Below, piece by piece: positions 58,952-64,000 of a DNA stretch of 64,000 nt. The notes below the pieces were generated by a model. That model ran no database searches. It was not told the origin of the DNA and was given only the letters and a program-made list of their open reading frames with translations. The DNA is from Sphingomonas swuensis (GTDB lineage: Bacteria > Pseudomonadota > Alphaproteobacteria > Sphingomonadales > Sphingomonadaceae), in contig NZ_BAABBQ010000001.1 of assembly GCF_039538045.1 (NCBI RefSeq), positions 1,448,001 to 1,512,000 of the forward strand, given 5' to 3'. The position numbers and the translations under genes are program-made. Each line of letters starts with the position of its first letter. Within the stretch, counting starts at the first letter, position 1.

Positions 58952-59019
58952 CACGCACTCCGTTCTTGTCTCGGAGGCAGATGTAGGTGCCGAGTCCCGT
59001 TATTGCGAGACGCTGCGGA

Positions 59020-59718
59020 TCAGTGGCGGAAGCTGGCCTTGAGGCTGGCCAGCTCGAGTCGCTTGCCAACCCACTCGGCCAGCTCCTCGAAGCTCAGTTC
59101 CTGGTCGAAGACGATGCCTGCACGGCGATCGCTGTACCAGCGCACCTCGCCACGGATCGGACGAAGGCTCTCGACCACGACCACGACCTTCTCGCCGATG
59201 CAATATTCGTCGATCGGGCCGACCTTCATGCCGCCGAGCGACATGTCGTGCACCTCGACCTTGTAGTAGAGCTTGCCGAGCTTGACGCTGGCACCGCAGC
59301 CGACCTCGAGCCGCGGTGGTCGCGGACGAAAGCCATGGCGTGGCTTGCGCCCGGCGAACAGCTCGCCGAGGTCGACGCCCTGGTCGAACTTGATCCCGAT
59401 CAGCCCGTCGCGGATCCACACCACCACGCCCGGGATCGACTGGCTGTTGAACTCGATTTGCACCGTCTCGCCAACCGGCGGGCAGCGGCTGCAGTCGGCC
59501 ATGACGCCGCCGGCCGACATGTTGCGCAGCCGGACCAGCTGCTCGCCGATGGCGCTGGTCATCTTGGCTACCCGAAGAGTCGGCATGACCCGCTGCTCGG
59601 CGCGCCGCTCGGGCGGGCGAGGAACGGCCATGCTGAGCGAAACGGTGGTCGAATCGAAGGCGGCGGAGTCCAGCTCGGCGGCCCGGCTCGAACGGCGGCG
59701 GATCAGGCTATGGAACAC
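59020..59718 (-). CDS. double PilZ-domain c-di-GMP-binding protein
   Basis: 232 residues from GTG 59718, with AGGAG ten bases upstream (ATG 59631 is an alternative). Two PilZ domains. The first (about 36-120) has RRAEQR (RxxxR, Arg39-Arg43) and NMSAGG (66-71), the full c-di-GMP signature. The second (about 130-225) has DMSLGG (158-163) but a poor RxxxR, so it may not bind. No membrane segment. It is divergent from a receiver-EAL gene pair, consistent with one signalling unit. Confidence 0.9.
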   Translation of the reverse strand: MFHSLIRRRSSRAAELDSAAFDSTTVSLSMAVPRPPERRAEQRVMPTLRVAKMTSAIGEQLVRLRNMSAGGVMADCSRCPPVGETVQIEFNSQSIPGVVVWIRDGLIGIKFDQGVDLGELFAGRKPRHGFRPRPPRLEVGCGASVKLGKLYYKVEVHDMSLGGMKVGPIDEYCIGEKVVVVVESLRPIRGEVRWYSDRRAGIVFDQELSFEELAEWVGKRLELASLKASFRH

Positions 59719-59841
59719 GCGTCCCCGACTCCTCTGGGTCGCCACCGTGAGACATGTCACGAGGCTCTTGGTCGCCGCTCTATCCTCGATCAGGTTAAGA
59801 ACCGGTTGCATGGACGGCGCAACTCCGTGCAGGGAGCGGCT

Positions 59842-60246
59842 GTGCCTTCCCTCCCCCGCCTGCTCCTGATCGACGACGAACCTGCGCTTGCCGACTATAT
59901 GGCGAGCGCTGCCCGGATGTGCGGCTTCGATCCGGCGATCGCCGCGGACGAGCGCAGCTTCCACCGACTCTACGAGGAGCAGCAACCGGCCGTGGTGGTC
60001 CTCGACCTCGGCATGCCCAAGACCGACGGGGTCGAGTTCCTCCGCTATCTTTCCGAGCACGCCTTTGCCGGTCCGGTGCTGATCGTCTCGGGCTTCGACC
60101 GGCGAGTCCTCGAAAGCGCCTTCCGGCTCGGCTCGGCCCTCGGGCTGACCATGGCAGGTCCGCTCGAAAAGCCGGTGCTGCTCGCCGATCTCGAACCGCT
60201 CCTGATCTCGCTGAAGCCCGGGGTGATCCCGACGGATCCGAGGTGA
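59842..60246 (+). CDS. single-domain response regulator
   Basis: 134 residues from GTG 59842 (AGGGAG upstream). A receiver domain only: LLLIDDEPALADYM (Asp11, Asp12), phospho-acceptor Asp55 in VVVLDLGMPKTDG, Ser in LIVSGFDRRV and Lys in LEKPVLLADL. No output domain. The stop overlaps the EAL gene start by four bases, so it looks like the detached input half of a receiver-EAL phosphodiesterase. No kinase is adjacent. Confidence 0.9.
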   Translation: MPSLPRLLLIDDEPALADYMASAARMCGFDPAIAADERSFHRLYEEQQPAVVVLDLGMPKTDGVEFLRYLSEHAFAGPVLIVSGFDRRVLESAFRLGSALGLTMAGPLEKPVLLADLEPLLISLKPGVIPTDPR

Positions 60247-61088
60247 AGGCGCGCGACCGGCGGCTCCTCGACGAGCTCGAGCGGGCCCTTGCGCGCGGAT
60301 CCGGATTGCGGCTCGCCTACCAGCCCAAGGTCGCCACCGACGACGGCCGGCTGGTCCGGGTCGAGGCGCTGGTTCGCTGGACCCACAAGGAACTTGGGCC
60401 GGTCCCACCGACCGCCTTCGTGCCCCTCGCCGAGGAGCATGGGCTGATCGACCAGCTCACCCAATGGGTGCTTCGAACCGGCCTTCGCCAGTGGCGCGAA
60501 TGGCAGCGAGAGGGGCTCGAGACCTCGCTTGCGGTCAACATCTCGGCGGTCAGCCTCGAGCATCTCGACTTCCCCGACCTCGTCGAGCGCTTGTGCCGCG
60601 CGCTCGGGATGCCGACCGACCGGCTGGTGCTTGAGCTGACCGAAGGCGCGACCCAGCCGCTGATCAAGCTGATGGACACGCTGACGCGCTTCCGGATCAA
60701 GGGCGTAGGCCTCGCGGTCGACGACTTCGGGACCGGCTACTCGGGCCTGATCCAGCTTCGGCGCCTGCCCTTCACCGAAATCAAGATCGACCGGCAATTC
60801 GTCACCGACCTGCCCCATAGCCGCGACGATGCGGTGATCGTCCGCTCGGTCGTGGAGCTTGCCCACGGCCTCGGCCTCCAGGTCACCGCCGAGGGGGTCG
60901 AGACGGTCGAGCAGCTCGCCATTCTCCGCCGCCTCGGCTGCGACCTCGTCCAGGGCTATCTCCTCGCCCAGCCTCTCGAGGCAAAGGAGCTGGTCCCCTG
61001 GGCCAGCCGCCACAAGCGCCGCTGGAAGCTGCTCGTCCGCCCCCCCGAGGATCCGCACCTGCGGCAGCGGCTGGAAGCGAACGCCTAG
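60243..61088 (+). CDS. EAL-domain cyclic-di-GMP phosphodiesterase
   Basis: 281 residues from a GTG overlapping the receiver gene. Stand-alone EAL domain with the full catalytic set: VEALVRW (Glu41), AVNISAVSL, LELTEGATQ, AVDDFGTGYSGL, EIKIDRQFV, TAEGVETVEQL and VQGYLLAQPL. It should hydrolyse c-di-GMP to pGpG. Coupling to a receiver and facing a PilZ gene suggests a local c-di-GMP circuit. Confidence 0.93.
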   Translation: MKARDRRLLDELERALARGSGLRLAYQPKVATDDGRLVRVEALVRWTHKELGPVPPTAFVPLAEEHGLIDQLTQWVLRTGLRQWREWQREGLETSLAVNISAVSLEHLDFPDLVERLCRALGMPTDRLVLELTEGATQPLIKLMDTLTRFRIKGVGLAVDDFGTGYSGLIQLRRLPFTEIKIDRQFVTDLPHSRDDAVIVRSVVELAHGLGLQVTAEGVETVEQLAILRRLGCDLVQGYLLAQPLEAKELVPWASRHKRRWKLLVRPPEDPHLRQRLEANA

Positions 61089-61099
61089 ACACTCGGCCC

Positions 61100-61173
61100 C
61101 CCTGCGAAAGCATGGACGAGCATCCTTCCACCATTACGCAGGAAGAAGAACTAGCCTCCTGCTTTCGCAAGAG
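61100..61173. repeat. pair of REP-like palindromes in opposite orientation
   Basis: TGCGAAAGCA (61103-61112) and TGCTTTCGCA (61160-61169) are the cores of two copies of the element at 57523, here inverted to each other. The right copy (CTCCTGC-TTTC-GCAAGAG, 61156-61173) reaches into the 3' end of the aminotransferase gene. Confidence 0.65.
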
Positions 61174-62317
61174 AACAGGCGATGTTCCGAGCCTGCGCCA
61201 TCGCCGCGATCCCGGCATCGATCGTCGCGTCGGCTTTCGCGAAGCACAGCCGCACCAGTCCGCGCTCCGCGGCACCCTCATAGAAGGGGGACAGCGGGAT
61301 CACCGCGACCCCGGCCTCCCGCACCGCCATTTCGGCGAAGGCCATGTCGTCCATCGCGATCCCTAATCCCGACAGGTCGACGCATTGGAAGTAGGTCGCC
61401 TCGCTCGGCAAGAGCCGATAGCCTGCTCCTTCCAGCCCGCCGGCAAGCCGCGTGCGGGCGCGCAAGAAATCCGCGCGGGCTGCCTCGAGCCACTCTGGCC
61501 GGGCAAGTCCTTGCGCCACCGCAGCCTGCAGATTGGGCGGCGAGGCGAAGGTCAGATACTGGTGAGCCCGGGCGATCGTCCCGGCGAGCGCCGGGGGCGC
61601 GATCGCCCAGCCGATCTTCCATCCCGTGAGCGAAAAGATCTTGCCGGCAGAGCCGACCTTGATCGTCCGCTCGGGCGCGAGTGCGGCGAGGCTGACGAAC
61701 GGCCGGCCGCACAGCACCACTTCCTCCCACACCTCGTCGGCGAGGATGATCAGGTCGTGTCTCCGCGCCACCGCGACCGCCGCGGAGAGCTCCTCCGAGT
61801 CGAACAGCCGCCCGGTCGGATTGTGCGGATTGTTGATGACCAGCAGCCGGGTCGCGGGGCTCAGCGCCGCCTCGAGCATGGCTTCGTCGAGCCGCCAGTC
61901 GGGCGCCCGCAGCGCGGCTTCACGCACCCTGCCCCCCGCCTGACGGATGAGCGGCGCGTAAGCATCGTAGGCGGGCGCGACGATCACCGCCTCGTCGCCC
62001 GTCGCCAGCGCCGAGAGCAGCACCGCGGCGATCGCCTCGGTAGCCCCGCTGGTCACCGTCACATGGCCCGGTTCGACCGCAAGGCCCTGGCGTTCCGCGT
62101 AGAAGCCACAGATCGCCTCGCGCAAGGCAGGAAGGCCGCGCGACGGCGCATATTGGTTGCTGCCCTCGCGCAGGAGCCGCGCGGCGAGATCGAGCAGCGG
62201 TTCGGGCCAGCCGAAGTCGGGAAAGCCCTGGCCGAGATTGACCGCGCCATGCTCTGCCGCAGCGAGGCTCATCCGCTCGAAGATGCTGACCGGCATCTGC
62301 TGGAAGAGGGGGTTCAT
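61151..62317 (-). CDS. PLP-dependent aminotransferase, class I/II
   Basis: 388 residues. Fold-type I aminotransferase: [67 protein letters not shown] and the PLP lysine in [15 protein letters not shown]. The N-terminal [23 protein letters not shown] and overall plan resemble methionine/kynurenine aminotransferases (YbdL/KAT group). The last residues (LAKAGG) are written by a REP-like repeat. It overlaps the CoA-transferase gene by four bases. Confidence 0.88.
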   Translation of the reverse strand: MNPLFQQMPVSIFERMSLAAAEHGAVNLGQGFPDFGWPEPLLDLAARLLREGSNQYAPSRGLPALREAICGFYAERQGLAVEPGHVTVTSGATEAIAAVLLSALATGDEAVIVAPAYDAYAPLIRQAGGRVREAALRAPDWRLDEAMLEAALSPATRLLVINNPHNPTGRLFDSEELSAAVAVARRHDLIILADEVWEEVVLCGRPFVSLAALAPERTIKVGSAGKIFSLTGWKIGWAIAPPALAGTIARAHQYLTFASPPNLQAAVAQGLARPEWLEAARADFLRARTRLAGGLEGAGYRLLPSEATYFQCVDLSGLGIAMDDMAFAEMAVREAGVAVIPLSPFYEGAAERGLVRLCFAKADATIDAGIAAMAQARNIACSLAKAGG

Positions 62318-63405
62318 CGCACCGCTCCCGATGTGCGAAGGCCCGCGATCGCTGCCTCGTCGTAGCCGAGTTCGGCGAGGATTGCCGAACCGTCCGCCCC
62401 TTCCTCGCGCGGTGCCCTCGGCGCATCGGCCGGAGTACTGCCGAGCCGCGGAGCCGGGCCCGGCTGGGTCACTCCGCCGACCTCGATGAAGGTGCCGCGG
62501 GCCTGGTTGTGCGGGTATGCCGGCGCCTCACCGAGGCCGAGCACCGGCGCGACGCAGGCATCGATCCGGGCGAAATGCGCGACCCACTCGTCGCGCGGCC
62601 GGCGGGCGATCGCCTCGGCCATTTCGCTCCGGCTCGGCGAAGTCCCGACGCCAAGCCCTTCGAACAGCGCCGCTCTGAATTGCGGCTCGATCGCTCCAAC
62701 GCTCAGTTCCTTGTCGTCGGCGCAGCGGTAGCAGCCGTAGATGGCATCGCCTCCGTCGAGGAGATTGGCCTCGCGCTCGTCCTTCCACAGCCCCGCCGCG
62801 CGCATTCCGTAGATGATCGCCCCGGTCAGCGCCGCCCCGTCGGTCATCGCGGCATCGACCACCTGCCCCTCCCCGCTCCGCTGCGCGTGCAGCAGGGCGG
62901 CGACCATCCCGAATGCCAGCATCAGCCCGCCCCCGGCATAGTCGGCGACGAGGTTGAGCGGCGGCACCGCCGGCCGGTCCTTCGTACCGATCGCCGACAG
63001 CAGTCCGGTCAGCGCCAGATAGTTGATGTCATGCCCCGCAGCCTGCGCCAGCGGCCCCTCCTGCCCCCAGCCGGTCACCCGACCGTAGACCAGCTTGGGA
63101 TTGGCCTCGAGCAGCTCGTCGGGGCCGAACCCGAGCTTTTCCATCACGCCGGGACGGTAACCTTCGATCAACCCCTCGGCCCGCCCGGCGAGGGCGCGAA
63201 CGATGGCCCGAGCCTCCTCCTGGCGGAGGTCGAGCGCGATGCTCTCGCGGTTGCGGGTCAGCGGATCGTTGGGGACGCTGAGGTTGCCGGGCCGCTCGAC
63301 CCGGATCACGCGCGCGCCATGGTCGGCGAGCATCATCGCGGCGAACGGCCCCGGCCCGAGCCCTGCCATCTCGATGATCGTCAATCCGTCGAGCGCGCCC
63401 GGCAT
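62314..63405 (-). CDS. CaiB/BaiF-family protein, alpha-methylacyl-CoA racemase type
   Basis: 363 residues. Family III CoA-transferase fold: [33 protein letters not shown] at the N terminus, [42 protein letters not shown] and [18 protein letters not shown]. The His of GHDINYLAL and Asp of VADYAGG match the catalytic pair of alpha-methylacyl-CoA racemase, making racemisation of 2-methylacyl-CoA likelier than CoA transfer. Divergent from an acyl-CoA dehydrogenase, consistent with branched-chain acyl-CoA breakdown. Confidence 0.87.
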   Translation of the reverse strand: MPGALDGLTIIEMAGLGPGPFAAMMLADHGARVIRVERPGNLSVPNDPLTRNRESIALDLRQEEARAIVRALAGRAEGLIEGYRPGVMEKLGFGPDELLEANPKLVYGRVTGWGQEGPLAQAAGHDINYLALTGLLSAIGTKDRPAVPPLNLVADYAGGGLMLAFGMVAALLHAQRSGEGQVVDAAMTDGAALTGAIIYGMRAAGLWKDEREANLLDGGDAIYGCYRCADDKELSVGAIEPQFRAALFEGLGVGTSPSRSEMAEAIARRPRDEWVAHFARIDACVAPVLGLGEAPAYPHNQARGTFIEVGGVTQPGPAPRLGSTPADAPRAPREEGADGSAILAELGYDEAAIAGLRTSGAVR

Positions 63406-63417
63406 CGCTTCCCCTTT

Positions 63418-63452
63418 CCTTTGCCGTCTTGGGCCGTAGGCTGCGGCAAAGG
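63418..63452. promoter_or_regulatory. 9-bp inverted repeat in a divergent promoter gap
   Basis: CCTTTGCCG (63418-63426) and CGGCAAAGG (63444-63452), perfect arms 17 bases apart, centred in the 62-base gap between the racemase and acyl-CoA dehydrogenase genes. A likely operator for a dimeric regulator of both. Confidence 0.55.
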
Positions 63453-63467
63453 CAAGGAGAGACTGAC

Positions 63468-64000
63468 GTGCTCGAGACCGCGACCCGAATGCTGTTCGAC
63501 CCTGAGCATGACGCCTTCCGCGACACCGTTCGCCGGGTGGTCGCGACCCTCGATACCGACCGCCACGAGCGCGAGGGCATGGTCGAGCGCGAAGCCTGGC
63601 TAAGGGCCGGCGAAGCCGGGATGCTCTGCCCGACCGTGCCCGAGGCCTATGGCGGCTACGGCCTCGACTTCCGCTTCAACGCGATCGTCGCCGAAGAGGC
63701 TTCCTACGCCGGAAGCGCGGTCGGCTGGTCGCTGCAGAGCGACATCGTGGCCGACTACATCCTCGCCTACGGGAGCGAGGAGCAGAAATCGAAATGGCTT
63801 CCGAAGATGGTCTCGGGCGAGGCGATCACCGCCATCGCCATGACCGAGCCGGGGGCCGGAAGTGACCTCCAGGGCATGAAGACCATCGCCCGCAAGGACG
63901 GCAATGGCTGGCGCCTCAGCGGTTCCAAGACCTACATCACCAACGGCCAGGCCGCCGACCTCGTCATCGTCTGCGCCCGTACCACCGAGGAAGGCGGCGC
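63468..64000 (+). CDS. acyl-CoA dehydrogenase, 3' part cut by window edge
   Basis: 177 residues visible from GTG 63468 (AAGGAG eight bases upstream; ATG 63489 possible). Acyl-CoA dehydrogenase N-terminal and middle domains: [69 protein letters not shown] (FAD loop) and [21 protein letters not shown]. Chain-length specificity and the catalytic Glu lie outside the window. Divergent from the racemase with a shared inverted repeat. Confidence 0.92.
   Translation, partial: MLETATRMLFDPEHDAFRDTVRRVVATLDTDRHEREGMVEREAWLRAGEAGMLCPTVPEAYGGYGLDFRFNAIVAEEASYAGSAVGWSLQSDIVADYILAYGSEEQKSKWLPKMVSGEAITAIAMTEPGAGSDLQGMKTIARKDGNGWRLSGSKTYITNGQAADLVIVCARTTEEGG

Noticed and set aside
59795..59809. TTAA-N7-TTGC upstream of the receiver-EAL genes as a CtrA box
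   Set aside because: The second half matches only two of four bases; too weak to annotate.

Overview
The window reads as a chromosomal segment of a GC-rich alphaproteobacterium, most likely a sphingomonad (order Sphingomonadales). This is inferred from the dusB / ntrYX / hfq / hflX block, a CcrM-type GANTC methylase, alphaproteobacterial LexA boxes (GAAC-N7-GAAC), general-stress (EcfG-type) promoters of the form GGAAC-N16/17-CGTT, the short alphaproteobacterial ProRS, and the small aa3-oxidase subunit IV gene in front of pntA. Genes are packed tightly, mostly with 4-base stop/start overlaps and frequent GTG or TTG starts. I see no insertion sequence, prophage, CRISPR array or rRNA. One tRNA (Ser, UGA) is present.

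Layout. 1-3.1 kb: a broken-off PBP4-type carboxypeptidase, an M20 peptidase and glutaryl-CoA dehydrogenase. 3.3-5 kb: a secreted serralysin-like metalloprotease, its terminator and tRNA-Ser. 5-13.3 kb: a lytic transglycosylase, a PBP5-type carboxypeptidase, then tmk-holB-metG-tatD-MBL hydrolase and two tandem membrane-anchored retropepsin-like proteases. 13.4-16 kb: mazG, DUF4142 and an exported esterase. 16-22.7 kb: hflX, a tandem-domain hfq, ntrX, ntrY and dusB. 22.7-30.4 kb: ispDF, pncC, a Coq10/RatA protein, lipA, carbonic anhydrase, a NYN-LOTUS protein, and stress genes (PPOX-type protein, a small protein, hemerythrin) around mtgA. 30.5-38.5 kb: dnaE, an LprI-domain protein, lolD, lolC/E and proS. 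38.7-46.1 kb: a TonB-like protein, then the histidine operon yerC-hisG-hisD-hisC/B fusion-hisH-hisA-hisF-hisIE. 46.1-48 kb: a small stress-controlled membrane protein facing pssA-psd. 48-57.5 kb: icd, a monooxygenase, a PH-domain protein, pntAA, aa3 subunit IV, an AAA+ Fis regulator, a phosphodiester glycosidase, folP, ccrM and rnhB. 57.6-64 kb: a ZIP transporter, msrA, a c-di-GMP trio (PilZ / receiver / EAL), an aminotransferase, a CoA-transferase/racemase and a partial acyl-CoA dehydrogenase.

Most striking points: (1) a 74-residue single-pass membrane protein at 46230-46454 whose promoter region holds three perfect GAAC-N7-GAAC LexA boxes and a perfect EcfG-type promoter, suggesting joint SOS and general-stress control; (2) hisC and hisB fused in one reading frame; (3) an Hfq with two complete Sm domains in one chain; (4) six GANTC sites in 152 bases of the ccrM upstream gap; (5) five EcfG-type promoters defining a local stress regulon; (6) two AAA+ regulators whose GAFTGA loop is missing or altered, with ntrBC absent from the usual locus. 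All calls come from reading the sequence; no database search was possible.
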